From assembly GCA_947624785.1 (NCBI GenBank), contig CANQLV010000003.1:62001-126000 (forward strand): a stretch of DNA of 64,000 nucleotides, in the 5' to 3' direction. The notes under the pieces were generated by a model. It saw only the letters and a program-made list of their open reading frames with translations. It had not been told where the DNA came from and ran no database searches. Position numbers and translations under genes: made by a program. Shown piece after piece: positions 20,702-31,916 of this stretch; within the stretch, counting starts at the first letter, position 1, and every line of letters begins with the position of its first letter. Origin of the DNA: Akkermansia muciniphila. Its GTDB lineage: Bacteria; Verrucomicrobiota; Verrucomicrobiia; Verrucomicrobiales; Akkermansiaceae.

Positions 20702-21487
20702 ATGGATTATTTAAACAGCATTCTGGAGCGCAAACGCGCCGACTTGAAAAAAATCCTTCCCCTGGAAGGGAAATTGCGGGCCTCCGCCATCCAGAGGAAT
20801 GACTATGCGGGATTCCGCACGGCGGTGGACCTTGGGGAAAACCGTCTTTCCGTCGTCCCGGAAATGTCCAGGGCCCATCCCGTCCTCAACCTCCGGGAGT
20901 CAAACCAGGACCTCCGCCACCTGTACGGCATGTTCATCCAGGGAGGAGCGCAGGGCATTTCCATCGCTGTGGAACCGGAAATATACGGCGGTTCCTGGGA
21001 CATGGTTTCCACCATTTCCAGAATCAGCACTGTCCCCGTCATGGCGCGCGACGTGTTCATCCATCCCGCCATGATCTGCCAGGCTATCGTCTCGGGAGCG
21101 GACGCCGTCAACCTGGTGGCGGCAGCCCTGCCGGAAAAGGACCTGGAAGACCTGTACCGCATGGCCTCCGGGCTGGGACTGGACGTGATGATGGAAGTCC
21201 ATACCCTGAAGGAGCTTGAAACCGCCATGGACCTGGAAGCGGAATTCGTCTGCATCAACAATGCGGATCCGCACACCCTGCAGGCCAATCCGGCGGTTAC
21301 GGAAAAACTCATTGAAGAGATTCCCGCCTCCGTCACCGTCCTGGCCGCGGGAGGCATCCGCACCGTGGAAGACGCGCGCCGCATGCTGGACGCCGGGGCC
21401 AACGGCGTCATTCTTCAGGACGAACTGGCCCGCATGGATATTCCCCAGGATTTCATGGAAGCCATTCTGGCGCTCAGGGCGGAATGA
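20702..21487 (+). CDS. trpC: Indole-3-glycerol phosphate synthase
   Basis: 261 aa; MDYLNSILERKRADLKKILP, SVVPEMSRAHP, DVFIHPAMICQAIVSGADAVNLVAAAL, GLDVMMEVHTLKELETAMDLEAEFVCINNADPHT, VLAAGGIRTVEDARRMLDAGANGVIL. Confidence 0.92.
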   Translation: MDYLNSILERKRADLKKILPLEGKLRASAIQRNDYAGFRTAVDLGENRLSVVPEMSRAHPVLNLRESNQDLRHLYGMFIQGGAQGISIAVEPEIYGGSWDMVSTISRISTVPVMARDVFIHPAMICQAIVSGADAVNLVAAALPEKDLEDLYRMASGLGLDVMMEVHTLKELETAMDLEAEFVCINNADPHTLQANPAVTEKLIEEIPASVTVLAAGGIRTVEDARRMLDAGANGVILQDELARMDIPQDFMEAILALRAE

Positions 21488-21628
21488 TTTTTCCGCCTGC
21501 ACTATATATAATAGACAGGAGCAATCTGCACCCGCATGGGGAAATGCGGGCTTGAAACCGTTTCCTCGGTTTTTCCAATCATGGCTGTCCCGGAACGGAA
21601 AGGGTCCCGGAATTGTCTCACTTTCCGT

Positions 21629-24013
21629 ATGGACATGACCAACAGCCCGCATGCCCGGCATGGAGCTTCCGGACACACGGACCCCGTCTGCGGAACGCAA
21701 GTCGGGGAAGATACTCCCTGGAAAGCCGGCTATCAGGGGAAAACCTACTTTTTCTGCAGCCGTTCCTGCCGGGATAAATTTACGGCAGCCCCGGCAGAGG
21801 CTCTTGCCCACCCTCCGGACAACGGACACGGCATGGACATGAAGGGCATGGAGATGCCCATGCGCCACCATGAAGACATGGACCATTCCTCCGCCATGGC
21901 GTCTGCCGCCGCTCCCGGTACGGTGTACACCTGTCCCATGCACCCTCAAATCCGGCAGGATCACCCCGGAGCATGCCCCATCTGCGGCATGACGCTTGAA
22001 CCGGTGCTCCCTTCCGCAAACGCCCGGGACGATACGGAGCTGAATGACTTCCGCAGGCGTTTTTATTTTTCCCTGCCTTTCGTCGTCCTGATCTTCATTA
22101 TTTCCATGGGCGGCCATCTTGCGCGCTGGATGAACGCCGGAGTCCAGAACTGGGTGGAGCTGTTCCTGGCCATCCCCGTGGTCCTGTGGGCGGGGGAGCC
22201 GCTCCTGATCCGGGGATGGGATTCCATCAAGACCCGCAATCCCAACATGTGGACGCTGATCGGAGCCGGAACCTCCATCGCCTTTCTGTACAGCCTGGCC
22301 GCTACCATCGTGCCCGGCTGGTTTCCCGCCGTTTTTGTCCATGACGGGCATGTTCCCGTTTATTATGAGGCGGCGGCCATCATCATCTCCCTCAGCCTTC
22401 TGGGCCAGGTGCTGGAACTGAAAGCCAGGTCCCGAACGGCGGAAGCCATCAGGGCCCTGATGAATCTGGCCCCCGCCACCGCCCATCTGGTGCTCCCCAA
22501 CGGGGTGGAAAGCGACATTCCCCTGAAGGACGTGCAGCCCGGCGACGTGCTGAGAGTGAAACCGGGAGAAAAGATTCCGGTGGACGGCATCCTGAAAGAC
22601 GGAGGGAGCGATGTGGACGAGTCCATGCTGACCGGAGAACCCATTCCCGTCTCCCATGTTCCCGGAGACAAGCTGATCGGCGCCACGCTGAACACCACGG
22701 GCACCTTCACCATGACGGCGCAGAACGTGGGGAATGACACCGTCCTGGCGCGCATCGTCAACCTGGTGGCCCAGGCCCAGCGGACCAAGGCCCCCATGCA
22801 AAGGCTGGCGGACAAGGTGGCGCGCTACTTTGTGCTTGCGGTGGTGCTCATCTCCGTTCTCACGTTTTTTTCCTGGGGATTCTGGGGGCCGCAGCCATCC
22901 TGGACGCACGGGCTGGTGAATGCCGTCGCCGTCCTGATCGTAGCCTGCCCCTGCGCGCTTGGCCTAGCTACGCCCATGTCCATGATGGTGGCTTCCGGAA
23001 AGGCGGCCTCCCTGGGCATCCTTTTCCGGGACGCGGCCGCCCTGGAAACCATGCACAAGGTCAATATCCTGGTGATGGACAAGACAGGCACCCTCACGGA
23101 AGGCAGGCCATCCCTGGTCAACGTAACCACGGGGAACAACGTAAATATGGACGCGCTGCTGGCCCGGTGCGCCTCTCTGGAGCAGAACAGCGAACACCCC
23201 ATCGCGCGCGCCTTCCTCCAGAAGGCGGCGGAGGAAAAGCTCACCCTGTCGCCCATTGAGGATTTCCAGTCCTTCCCGGGCGGCGGCGTGGCCGGAACTT
23301 TCCAGGGCAGCAAGGTGAGCGTGGGCACGGCGGACATGATGCAGAAGCAGGGCGTGGATATCTCCTCCCTGGCTCCGTGGGTGGAAGAACAGCGGAGGCA
23401 GGGCCGCGTCACCGTCTTTGCCGCAGTGGACGGCCAGGCGGCGGGAGCCTTCTCCCTGGCGGATAAAATCCGGGAAAACACGCGCCAGGCCCTGGCGGAG
23501 CTTACTGCGCGCGGCATCCGCATCATCATTGCCTCCGGAGACGCGCCCGCGACGGTGGAAGCCGTGGCGAGGGAGCTGGGCATTTCCGAATTCCACGGGG
23601 GAATGACTCCGGCGGACAAGCAGGCGCTCATCGCCTCCCTGAAAAACGGGAACGCCGTGGTCGCCATGGCGGGGGACGGCGTGAACGATGCCCCCGCACT
23701 GGCGGAAGCGGATGTGGGCATTGCCATGGGAACGGGGTCGGACGTAGCCATGCAGAGCTGCGGCGTCACGCTGGTGAAGGGGAACCTGCTGGTGATTTCC
23801 AAGGCCTTCGCCCTTTCCACCGCCACCGTGAAAAACATGAAATCCAACCTGGGTTTCGCCTTCGTGTACAACGCTCTGGGAATCCCCATAGCCGCCGGCA
23901 TCCTCTATCCCTTCTGGGGCATCCTGCTTTCCCCCGTCATTGCGGCAGGAGCCATGTGCCTGAGTTCCGTATCCGTCATTCTGAACGCCCTGCGCCTGCG
24001 GCGCTTTTCATGA
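21629..24013 (+). CDS. copA: Copper-translocating P1B-type ATPase with N-terminal YHS and heavy-metal-binding domains
   Basis: [20 protein letters not shown] (YHS), His/Met-rich linker, [77 protein letters not shown]. Confidence 0.93.
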   Translation: MDMTNSPHARHGASGHTDPVCGTQVGEDTPWKAGYQGKTYFFCSRSCRDKFTAAPAEALAHPPDNGHGMDMKGMEMPMRHHEDMDHSSAMASAAAPGTVYTCPMHPQIRQDHPGACPICGMTLEPVLPSANARDDTELNDFRRRFYFSLPFVVLIFIISMGGHLARWMNAGVQNWVELFLAIPVVLWAGEPLLIRGWDSIKTRNPNMWTLIGAGTSIAFLYSLAATIVPGWFPAVFVHDGHVPVYYEAAAIIISLSLLGQVLELKARSRTAEAIRALMNLAPATAHLVLPNGVESDIPLKDVQPGDVLRVKPGEKIPVDGILKDGGSDVDESMLTGEPIPVSHVPGDKLIGATLNTTGTFTMTAQNVGNDTVLARIVNLVAQAQRTKAPMQRLADKVARYFVLAVVLISVLTFFSWGFWGPQPSWTHGLVNAVAVLIVACPCALGLATPMSMMVASGKAASLGILFRDAAALETMHKVNILVMDKTGTLTEGRPSLVNVTTGNNVNMDALLARCASLEQNSEHPIARAFLQKAAEEKLTLSPIEDFQSFPGGGVAGTFQGSKVSVGTADMMQKQGVDISSLAPWVEEQRRQGRVTVFAAVDGQAAGAFSLADKIRENTRQALAELTARGIRIIIASGDAPATVEAVARELGISEFHGGMTPADKQALIASLKNGNAVVAMAGDGVNDAPALAEADVGIAMGTGSDVAMQSCGVTLVKGNLLVISKAFALSTATVKNMKSNLGFAFVYNALGIPIAAGILYPFWGILLSPVIAAGAMCLSSVSVILNALRLRRFS

Positions 24014-24463
24014 GGCGTCCAAATCCTTCTCCCCGAACGCTCCGCGGATACGCCTGAATTCCGGGGGCTTCCCCTCCAGGTACAGGACTTCCACAATATC
24101 GTAACGGGAGGGAACCGGTTCCGGAAGCAGGCGAAGCCATTCCGCCGCTCCCCGCCGTATCAGCGCCCTTTTGCGGGCGTCCACGGCGCGGCGGGCTCCC
24201 CCGTAACCGTTTCCCGTACGGGTTTTCACTTCCACAAAAACCAGGCAGTTCCCGTCCCGGCACACGAGGTCCAGTTCCCCGCCCCTGACGGGACGCCAAT
24301 TCCTCCTTAAAACGGAACACCCTTCCCCGCGCAGGAAAGAAGCCGCAGCCAATTCCCCGTACGCTCCCAGCCATGCCGTATCCCGCTCCTTCCTATTCAG
24401 GAAGGGACAGTTCCATTTGTGAAACCGGAGCAAACGAGCGGCGATGAAGCGGACAAGGCCCAT
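24008..24463 (-). CDS. YraN/UPF0102 family nuclease-like protein
   Basis: [68 protein letters not shown]. Confidence 0.88.
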   Translation of the reverse strand: MGLVRFIAARLLRFHKWNCPFLNRKERDTAWLGAYGELAAASFLRGEGCSVLRRNWRPVRGGELDLVCRDGNCLVFVEVKTRTGNGYGGARRAVDARKRALIRRGAAEWLRLLPEPVPSRYDIVEVLYLEGKPPEFRRIRGAFGEKDLDAS

Positions 24464-25031
24464 GCCTCCGCAGGGCTTCCATGTGGGCTTTCGTGCCATA
24501 TCCCTTGTGTTTTGCAAAACCGTACTGCGGGTAGGAGGCATCCGCCTCCGTCATCATGCGGTCCCTCGTCACCTTGGCCAGCACGCTGGCGGCGGCAATG
24601 GAAAGGCTTCTGCCGTCTCCCTTCACGATGGCGCGGTGCGGAACGGGAAGCCCCTTGACGGGCAGGCCGTCCACCAGGCAGAAATCCGCATGCAGGGCCA
24701 GTCCTTCCACGGCGCGCGCCATGGCCAGATGAGTGGCTCTCAGGATGTTGAGACGGTCTATTTCCTCCACGGAAGCCACCCCCACGGAGCAGGCCACCTG
24801 TTCGCAATCCAGCAGAGCCAGGAACAGTCGTTCCCTTTTAGCCGCGGTCAACTGCTTGGAATCATTCAGCCCGGACAGTTCCTCCGGCAGTTCGGGCAGA
24901 ATGACGGCACCGGCCACCACGGGCCCGGCCAAAGGGCCGCGGCCGGCTTCATCCACGCCGGCCACATAAAGAAAACCGGAGGAACGTGCCTCCCTTTCAA
25001 AACTCATGTCCGGGTGTGACTTTTCCGTCAT
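24393..25031 (-). CDS. rnhB: Ribonuclease HII
   Basis: 212 aa; [84 protein letters not shown]. Confidence 0.96.
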   Translation of the reverse strand: MTEKSHPDMSFEREARSSGFLYVAGVDEAGRGPLAGPVVAGAVILPELPEELSGLNDSKQLTAAKRERLFLALLDCEQVACSVGVASVEEIDRLNILRATHLAMARAVEGLALHADFCLVDGLPVKGLPVPHRAIVKGDGRSLSIAAASVLAKVTRDRMMTEADASYPQYGFAKHKGYGTKAHMEALRRHGPCPLHRRSFAPVSQMELSLPE

Positions 25032-25035
25032 GGCC

Positions 25036-26448
25036 TCATTCCTCCTCCTGTTCTTCCGGAAGGCGGGTCAGCAGAATCTGCGTAATTCTTCTGCCGTCCG
25101 ACCCCGTCACTACGGCCCGGTAGCGGCCAATCCGCAATTCCTCCCCTTCTTCCGGAATGTAACCCAGCCGGCTGATCACGTAACCGCCCAGCGTGGTGAC
25201 GCCCGGACAATCCAGGTCCATTTCAGGCAGGTAATCCGCCAAGTCAAACAGGGTAACGGCTCCGTTCACGGCATACGTATCCTTGCCGGTCTTGACGAAT
25301 TCCCGCATTTCCTCCTGGTCAAACTCGTCCTGAATGTCGTCCCCCACGATCTGTTCCAGCACATCGTCCAGGAACACCAGGCCAATGGAATCACCAAACT
25401 CATCCACCACCAGGGCAAAATGGGCATGCTCTTTCAGGAAGAACGTCAGAAGGCTATCCAGAGGCATCGTATCCGGCACCACGCGCAACTCACGCCGCAC
25501 GCTTCTCAGGTCCGGATTTTCCTGGCCCACCAGCTTGAGCAGGTCCTTGACGTGCACCCAGCCCTTCACTTCATCCAGATGGTCGCCCTCCACCAGGGGG
25601 AAACGGGTATGGCGGGACTTCCGGGCAAGTTCCCAGTTCTCCTCAAAGGGAGCCGTCAAATCCATCACGTCCACTTCGGAACGCGGAGTCATCACGTCCT
25701 TGACGCACATATCATTCAGTTCAAGGGCATTCTTGGAAATCTCCGCCTCCTGCTTCGTCAGCTCTCGGGAACGTTCGCTTTCCTCCACCAGATACATCAG
25801 TTCATCCGTGCTATGAACCGTGCAAGCCGTGGATTTGGGATCAATGCCCAGGATGTATTTCAGCACAAACCGGGCAATTCCGCCCGTCAGGCCAAGGATG
25901 CCCGTATATTTGAACACCATGTAAAAGAAATGCAGCAGGGGGACCGTCGCCAGAGCGGCCTTGTCCGGATGGCGCACCGCCATGGCCTTGGGAATAAACT
26001 CCCCAAAAATAACCTGGCAGCAGGCAAAGAAAATGAACGTAACGGCCAGGGCAATGCCGTAAACGGGAATCTTACCGCCCAGCCCCATGGAAACAAGGAA
26101 GGGAGCCGTCAGCTCCGCCACGAAAAACGTGCCCAGAAATCCCAGCGCCAGAGAAGAAAGGGTAATGCCCGCCTGGCAGGCGGCCAGATACAGGTCCAGG
26201 TGCTTGACCGCCCTCCGCGCCCGGGCCAGCTTCTTCCGGGTACGCGCCGGAACGCCATCCCCGGCGTGCAGCTGGCTTTCACGAACCTTCATCAGGGCGA
26301 ACTCGGCCGCCACAAAAAACGCGTTCAGCAGTAAAAAAAGGATAAAGGCGGCAATCGCCAGCGTCATCCCACCCAGTGCCGGAACAGCGCCGGGCGCTTC
26401 AGCGGCCCCGAAGGCCGCAAGAATACTCAGAGGGTCCGGATCATTCAT
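25036..26448 (-). CDS. CNNM/CorC-type (hemolysin-family) transporter with CBS domains
   Basis: 470 aa; [108 protein letters not shown]. Confidence 0.93.
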   Translation of the reverse strand: MNDPDPLSILAAFGAAEAPGAVPALGGMTLAIAAFILFLLLNAFFVAAEFALMKVRESQLHAGDGVPARTRKKLARARRAVKHLDLYLAACQAGITLSSLALGFLGTFFVAELTAPFLVSMGLGGKIPVYGIALAVTFIFFACCQVIFGEFIPKAMAVRHPDKAALATVPLLHFFYMVFKYTGILGLTGGIARFVLKYILGIDPKSTACTVHSTDELMYLVEESERSRELTKQEAEISKNALELNDMCVKDVMTPRSEVDVMDLTAPFEENWELARKSRHTRFPLVEGDHLDEVKGWVHVKDLLKLVGQENPDLRSVRRELRVVPDTMPLDSLLTFFLKEHAHFALVVDEFGDSIGLVFLDDVLEQIVGDDIQDEFDQEEMREFVKTGKDTYAVNGAVTLFDLADYLPEMDLDCPGVTTLGGYVISRLGYIPEEGEELRIGRYRAVVTGSDGRRITQILLTRLPEEQEEE

Positions 26449-26502
26449 TCTGTTTCAAGTAGTATACGGAAAAGGAGGCCGGAATATTTCCCGGCTTTTG
26501 TG

Positions 26503-26763
26503 TTACAGTTTTTCATAAACGCCCTTGTCCCGGCGCTCCAGCACGGTGAACCCGGCTGCCTTGGCGTCGGAAACGGAAAGGGGCTTCGTCACCTCCGGCA
26601 CATTGATCCGGCTGATGACCTTGCGCACCGGATGCTTGCACACCAGGCACTTTTCAAGCGGCGCGCGGTCCACCGGCCGCCGCAATTCAAAACCGCGGCG
26701 GCACACCGGGCAGGACTGGCCGGGGTCGTCAGGGTTTTCGGAAATATACTCGTATATGGGCAT
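26503..26763 (-). CDS. FmdB-family zinc ribbon protein
   Basis: 86 aa; MPIYEYISENPDDPGQSCPVCRRGFELRRPVDRAPLEKCLVCKHPVRKVIS. Confidence 0.85.
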   Translation of the reverse strand: MPIYEYISENPDDPGQSCPVCRRGFELRRPVDRAPLEKCLVCKHPVRKVISRINVPEVTKPLSVSDAKAAGFTVLERRDKGVYEKL

Positions 26764-26769
26764 AGTAAA

Positions 26770-26800
26770 ACGCTAGGCTAAATAAAAATCAGCCTAGCGT
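26770..26800 (-). terminator. Hairpin between rpsN and fmdB-like gene (terminator/attenuator candidate)
   Basis: ACGCTAGGCT...AGCCTAGCGT perfect 10-bp inverted repeat, then TTTTAC and the ATG of the fmdB-like gene on the minus strand. Confidence 0.65.
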
Positions 26801-26835
26801 CAAAATCTTTATAAGGCTGCAACCTTTCCCAACCC

Positions 26836-27105
26836 TTACCAGCTGGACTTGGTCACACCGGGGATCATGCCGGCGTTGGCCAGTTCGCGGAAGGAAATAC
26901 GGGAAAGCTTGAAACGGCGGATAAATGCGCGGCGGCGGCCGGAAACAAGGCAGCGGTTGACCGTACGGGTCGGGCTTGCATTGCGGGGCAGCATGGTTAA
27001 ACCGATATAATCCTTCTCAGCCTTCAATTGCGTACGCAGTTCCGCGTAGCGCTTGACGGTGTCAGCCTTTTTCTTGTCTCTTGCGATCCAGCTCTTCTTA
27101 GCCAT
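26836..27105 (-). CDS. rpsN: 30S ribosomal protein S14
   Basis: [89 protein letters not shown]. Confidence 0.96.
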   Translation of the reverse strand: MAKKSWIARDKKKADTVKRYAELRTQLKAEKDYIGLTMLPRNASPTRTVNRCLVSGRRRAFIRRFKLSRISFRELANAGMIPGVTKSSW

Positions 27106-27442
27106 AAGTTCGGCGGAATAAGTAGAGGGACGGGGATGAAAAATCAAGCGCTTTTTTTCAATTTCATCAAATTCAAGCCGTTTTCAATGTCATCCGGCCT
27201 TTTTGGCGGTTTCCGCGCATCGGCTTGAACACCTGTTTCTTCCGCAAGCAATACCATCAGGAAAAGCCTCAGAGGCGTTTCCGGCTGAACGGAGGCAGTC
27301 GATTATTTAACTCTTCCTAATCATTTTTTCTTCTGCGGAACGGGATCATATCTGCAAGGCATCAGCATAAAATGGGAATTTCCTTGACTTCAATCGTATT
27401 TTTGGAAAACTCTTTCAAGAATGTTGTTGAAAAACACGGTTG

Positions 27443-28457
27443 TTATGAAGATCTGCGTCTTTGGCGCGCTGCTTGCATGCCCCTGCCGTGTGACGGCTGA
27501 AGAGGAGGAACCCATGCAGGGGCTGAAGATTGAATCGAAAACGGACGAGTGTTCCGCGGACTACTACATCGCCAGGGAAGAAGGATAGAATCCGGACGAG
27601 AACGAGGATAAAAAAGAACCTGCGTTGGCATGGGCGAGAAGATTACTTTGACGTTGACGGGAAAGAAGGCGCTCATCGGAGAAGATGAGGACATCAGGTG
27701 GAGTCTGGCGGACGGGACGCATTTGGGCAGCTTTGATGGCATGACTGAAGGCCTGCGAAAAGTGACATTAATCATCAATGACGATCTAAATCCAAAAACT
27801 GTAGGAAACAACAACACGATCAAAGTCTGGGCATACGGTTCAAAAACGCAGCAGATGCCAGACAAACCGCTCAAACTGGAAGTGTGCCTCCCTACGCACA
27901 TCACCGGGAAGCACAGGAAAAAGGAAGAAGGCGGCAGGGGAATGATTGCGGACGCTGGGAAGTTTCCCGGCTTCCCCACGGATCAGGCACAAGACCGGGG
28001 CAAACCCGGCGCTTCCGCCCAGCTGGAATTGACGATCCATCCCACGAAAGTCAATTTTAAAAATATTCGTATAATTGAAAAAGACGCGGACGCCAGCGAC
28101 AAAATCTTCCCTTCCCTGGGAGGCAGACACCGTCCCGGAGAAACATGGTCCCAGATTGATCCCGGCAACAGGGTCATTGACACCATAGCATGGAAAAAGA
28201 CAATGGATGAGGTGAAAGCCGGATTGAGTCCGGATACTCCGGAACAGAAATGGGATTGGGTATGCAAACGCTACGTGCAGTCTATTCTGCACCGGGATGT
28301 TTACATGCTCAATACCGTGACGCAGAGCTTCAAGGTCCGGTGGACGGACCCCAGGACCAGAAAAGCCGTCCATGCATGGATTTCCAAATTTGAATGCCAG
28401 GTGGAACGCGACTCCCAGCAGGGAACCCATGTGTTTTCCCCGCAAGACAACAAATAA
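27443..28457 (+). pseudogene. Decayed secreted hypothetical protein: N-terminal fragment ends at TAG, remainder in another frame
   Basis: 27443 reads MKICVFGALLACPCRVTAEEEEPMQGLKIESKTDECSADYYIAREEG*, continues past the stop as NPDENEDKKEPALAW, then shifts frame into the 275-aa ORF at 27630 (MGEKITLTLTGKKALIGEDEDIRWSLADGTH...). Confidence 0.6.
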
Positions 28458-28472
28458 TGATCCCCATATATA

Positions 28473-29384
28473 ATGATGAAAACATTCCACCTTTTCCTCC
28501 CGCTTATCCTGTTTTGCTCCGGCATCACGCCCCAGGTGCAGGGAGCCGCCACGTTCCCGGGGTCACGCCTTCCCCTGGCTTATCCGGAAACGGCCCAGCC
28601 CCGCGAGCATCCGGGCTACCGCATGCTGGCGGAGATGGGATGGGTATACCTGCCGGTGAAGGAGCCGTATCCTCCGCTCTGGCACTTGCAGGAAATGCTT
28701 AAAAAGAACGAGCTGGAACTGTTCTACATGTGTGCAGACCCTCTGTTCCACATCTATTGTGGAATTGGCATTCGCGACCTGAGAGGAGAACAATTTCGTG
28801 AAATGTACCACTTGTTCGGTCTGGTGACTGCAACCCCATTCTATCAGGTGGACTTCAGTGGAGAACGTCGGTGGGAGTATGGAAGAAGAACGGCTGATCT
28901 ACTCAGGAAGGAAGTAACCCTTTCGTGTCTAAGCCGGATTGTAGGGGAAGAATTTGCTAGACGTTTGAACGTAAACAGAAAAGAGGTCGGAAGATTCAGC
29001 GCGTTGTATGCAGCGGTAATTTTAAAAGGATTCCGGGAGGAGTACCAGGCGACTTCCGAAGAAAAGCTGAGGAAGCGATGGAAGGAAGGGGCGAAGAACG
29101 CGTGGAAGGTGCACCGGGAGGGACGTGTTTTTTCCTGGGAAGACCAGTTCATCGTGGCCCAGGACAGGAACAGGAGTATGAAACGTAGCATTGAAGAATG
29201 GTTGGAAGAAGGTTTGATCCGCATCCTGGTGGGATACTTTCCCGGCCGTACGGCGGAAGCGCGCCAATACATCCGGATGGCGGGATACGAAGACCGGGAA
29301 ATCAACGGACTGGTGGACCGGACCTTGGGACGCGCCAAGGAGACGGAATTCATGTACCGGGGGAGCATGAACAAAAAACGTTAG
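28473..29384 (+). CDS. Secreted hypothetical protein (tandem paralog A)
   Basis: 303 aa; signal peptide MMKTFHLFLPLILFCSGITPQVQGA; near-identical 5' and 3' thirds to the gene at 29432..30336. Confidence 0.75.
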   Translation: MMKTFHLFLPLILFCSGITPQVQGAATFPGSRLPLAYPETAQPREHPGYRMLAEMGWVYLPVKEPYPPLWHLQEMLKKNELELFYMCADPLFHIYCGIGIRDLRGEQFREMYHLFGLVTATPFYQVDFSGERRWEYGRRTADLLRKEVTLSCLSRIVGEEFARRLNVNRKEVGRFSALYAAVILKGFREEYQATSEEKLRKRWKEGAKNAWKVHREGRVFSWEDQFIVAQDRNRSMKRSIEEWLEEGLIRILVGYFPGRTAEARQYIRMAGYEDREINGLVDRTLGRAKETEFMYRGSMNKKR

Positions 29385-29431
29385 GAGACACAACGTTTTC
29401 GGAGGAAAGCAAAGCACAAGAACCGGCAATC

Positions 29432-30336
29432 ATGCACCAGCTCCACCTTTTCTTTCTGCTCACATTATTTTGCTTCGGCCTCACGTCCCCGGCGCAGGGA
29501 GCCGCCACGCTCCCGGGGGCACGCCTTCCCCTGGCCTATCCGGAAACGGCCCAGCCCCGCGAGTATCCGGGCTACCGCATGCTGGCGGAGCTGGGATGGG
29601 TATACCTGCCGGCAAAAGAACCGTATCCTCCGCTCTGGCACCTGCAGGAAATGCTCAAAAAGAACGAGCTGGAACTGTTCTACCTGTGCGCGGCCCGTCT
29701 GTTTCAAATCCATTGCGGGATCCATATTGATGACCTGGGGGAGGGCAATGCCGAGAACTGTACCACTTGTGCGGTCTGGTGACGGCAGCGCCGTTCTACC
29801 AGGTGGACTTCACCGGAGAACACCCGTGGGAGTATGCAAGAAGGACGCAAGATTTAGCTATGAAAAGGGTGGCCGTTACGTGCGTGGCCCGGATTGTAAG
29901 AGAAGAATCTGCCGGACGCATGAACGTGGACCGGAGGGAACTCGGAAAGTTCAGCGCGTTGTACGCAGCGGTAATTTTAAAAGGATTCCGGGAGGAGTAC
30001 CAGGCGACTTCCGAAGAAAAACTGAGGAAGCGATGGAAGGAAGGGGCGAAGAACGCCTGGAAGGTGTACCGGGAGGGACGTGTTTTTTCCTGGGAAGACC
30101 AGTTCATCGTGGCACAGGACAGGAACAGGAGTATGAAACGTATTATCGAGGAATGGCTGGAAAAGAGATTGATCCGCATCCTGGTGGGATACTTTCCCGG
30201 CCGTGCGGCGGAAGCGCGCCAGTACATCCGGATGGCGGGATACGAAGACAGGGAAATCAACGGACTGGTGGACCGGACCTTGGGACGCGCCAAAGAAACG
30301 GAGTTCCTGTACAAAGGCCGCAAGAAAAAGGATTAA
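29432..30336 (+). pseudogene. Secreted hypothetical protein (tandem paralog B), frameshifted
   Basis: N-part in ORF 29198..29782 (MHQLHLFFLLTLFCFGLTSPAQGAATLPG...), C-part in ORF 29767..30336; adding one G to ctgggggaggg (about 29737-29744) joins them as DDLGGGQCRELYHLCGLVTAAPFYQVDF. Confidence 0.7.
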
Positions 30337-30524
30337 GAACAACTTTCCGGGCTTATGCGGTGAACGAATCCTGATGAACGTCTGCTCGCTTTTTGTTCAG
30401 GAACCATCCCGGAGAAGCCGCTCCGGACAGCTCCGGGAAAAAGCCTGTGGTTAAACATGATTTTGTCCTTTCCTACGGGGGGGGAATGGGGCATCATGCC
30501 GCCGCACACTAATCATTGACGTAC

Positions 30525-31817
30525 ATGAAAATCGTAGTTGCATACTCTGGCGGCCTTGACACTTCCGTTCTTCTGAAGTGGCTCAAGGAAAAGTACAATG
30601 CCGAAATCATCGCCTACTGCGCAGACGTAGGCCAGGCGGAAGAACTGGACGGCCTGGAAGCCAAGGCCCTGGCTACGGGAGCCTCCAAGTGCTTCATCGG
30701 CGACCTCAAGGAAGACTTCGCCGCCAACTACATCTTCCCCATGATGCAAGCCAATGCCCTTTACGAAGGCCGCTACCTGCTGGGCACCTCCATCGCCCGC
30801 CCCTGCATTTCCAAGGACATGGTGGACTTGGCCATCCGTGAAGGAGCGGACGCCATCGCCCACGGCGCCACCGGCAAGGGGAACGACCAGGTGCGCTTTG
30901 AACTGGCCGTCAATGCCCTGGCCCCGAACATCAAGGTCATCGCCCCCTGGCGCGACCCCGAATTCCGCAAGCAGTTCCCGGGCCGTACGGAAATGATCGC
31001 CTACGCGGAATCCCACGGCATTCCGATCCGCCAGTCGCTGAAAAAGCCTTATTCCATGGACCGCAACCTGCTCCACATTTCCTTTGAAGCAGGGATGCTG
31101 GAAGATACCTGGTACGACGGCACCACTCCCGCCGACCGTGAGATGTACAAGCTTTCCGTTTCCCCGGAAGACGCTCCGGACCAGGCCGAATACATTCAGA
31201 TCCTGTATGAAAAGGGCGATGCCATCGGCATCAAGTACGACGGCCTTGACACGCTGCTGAAAGAACTGAACGTCACCCCGAAGGGTGAACGCGACGGCTA
31301 TACCCTGCTCAGCCCGCTGGGCGTCATGTACGTGCTGAACGCGCTGGGGGGCAAGCACGGCATCGGCCGCGTGGACATTGTGGAAAACCGTTTCGTGGGC
31401 ATGAAAAGCCGCGGCATTTATGAAACCCCCGGCGGCACCATCCTGCTGGCGGCCCACCGCGACATTGAAACCATCACCATTGACCGTGAAGTGCAGAAGG
31501 TGCGCGATTCCCTCATTCCGGAATACGCCACGCTGGTGTACAACGGCTTTTGGTTCGCCCCCGAACGGGAAGCCATCCAGGCCCTGGTCACCAAATCCCA
31601 GGAAACCGTCAACGGAGAAGTGCGCCTGAAGCTTTACAAGGGCAACGTCATGTACGCCGGACGCCGTTCCCCGCAGTCCCTGTACTCCGAAGAGATCGCC
31701 ACGATGGAAGGCGGCCACGAGGAATTGTACAACCAGGATGACGCGGAAGGCTTCATCCACCTTAACGGCCTGCGCCTGAAGCAATTCAGCCGCGTCAACA
31801 AGCCTTACGGCAATTAA
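30525..31817 (+). CDS. argG: Argininosuccinate synthase
   Basis: [104 protein letters not shown]. Confidence 0.97.
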   Translation: MKIVVAYSGGLDTSVLLKWLKEKYNAEIIAYCADVGQAEELDGLEAKALATGASKCFIGDLKEDFAANYIFPMMQANALYEGRYLLGTSIARPCISKDMVDLAIREGADAIAHGATGKGNDQVRFELAVNALAPNIKVIAPWRDPEFRKQFPGRTEMIAYAESHGIPIRQSLKKPYSMDRNLLHISFEAGMLEDTWYDGTTPADREMYKLSVSPEDAPDQAEYIQILYEKGDAIGIKYDGLDTLLKELNVTPKGERDGYTLLSPLGVMYVLNALGGKHGIGRVDIVENRFVGMKSRGIYETPGGTILLAAHRDIETITIDREVQKVRDSLIPEYATLVYNGFWFAPEREAIQALVTKSQETVNGEVRLKLYKGNVMYAGRRSPQSLYSEEIATMEGGHEELYNQDDAEGFIHLNGLRLKQFSRVNKPYGN

Positions 31818-31846
31818 GCGCCCGCAGCGGCCCCGTTTTCAATCAA

Positions 31847-31878
31847 CCGTCCGGAATAATATATTCCGGACGGTTTTT
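31847..31878 (+). terminator. Rho-independent terminator downstream of argG
   Basis: CCGTCCGGAAT-aatat-ATTCCGGACGG perfect 11-bp stem followed by TTTTTCTT. Confidence 0.9.
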
Positions 31879-31916
31879 CTTGTAATAATCCTTTTCTTCT
31901 CTACGTATTATTTACT

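Noticed and set aside
20900-22909. 669-aa minus-strand ORF opposite trpC/copA
   Set aside because: Spans two well-supported sense genes; His/Gly/Arg-rich shadow translation.
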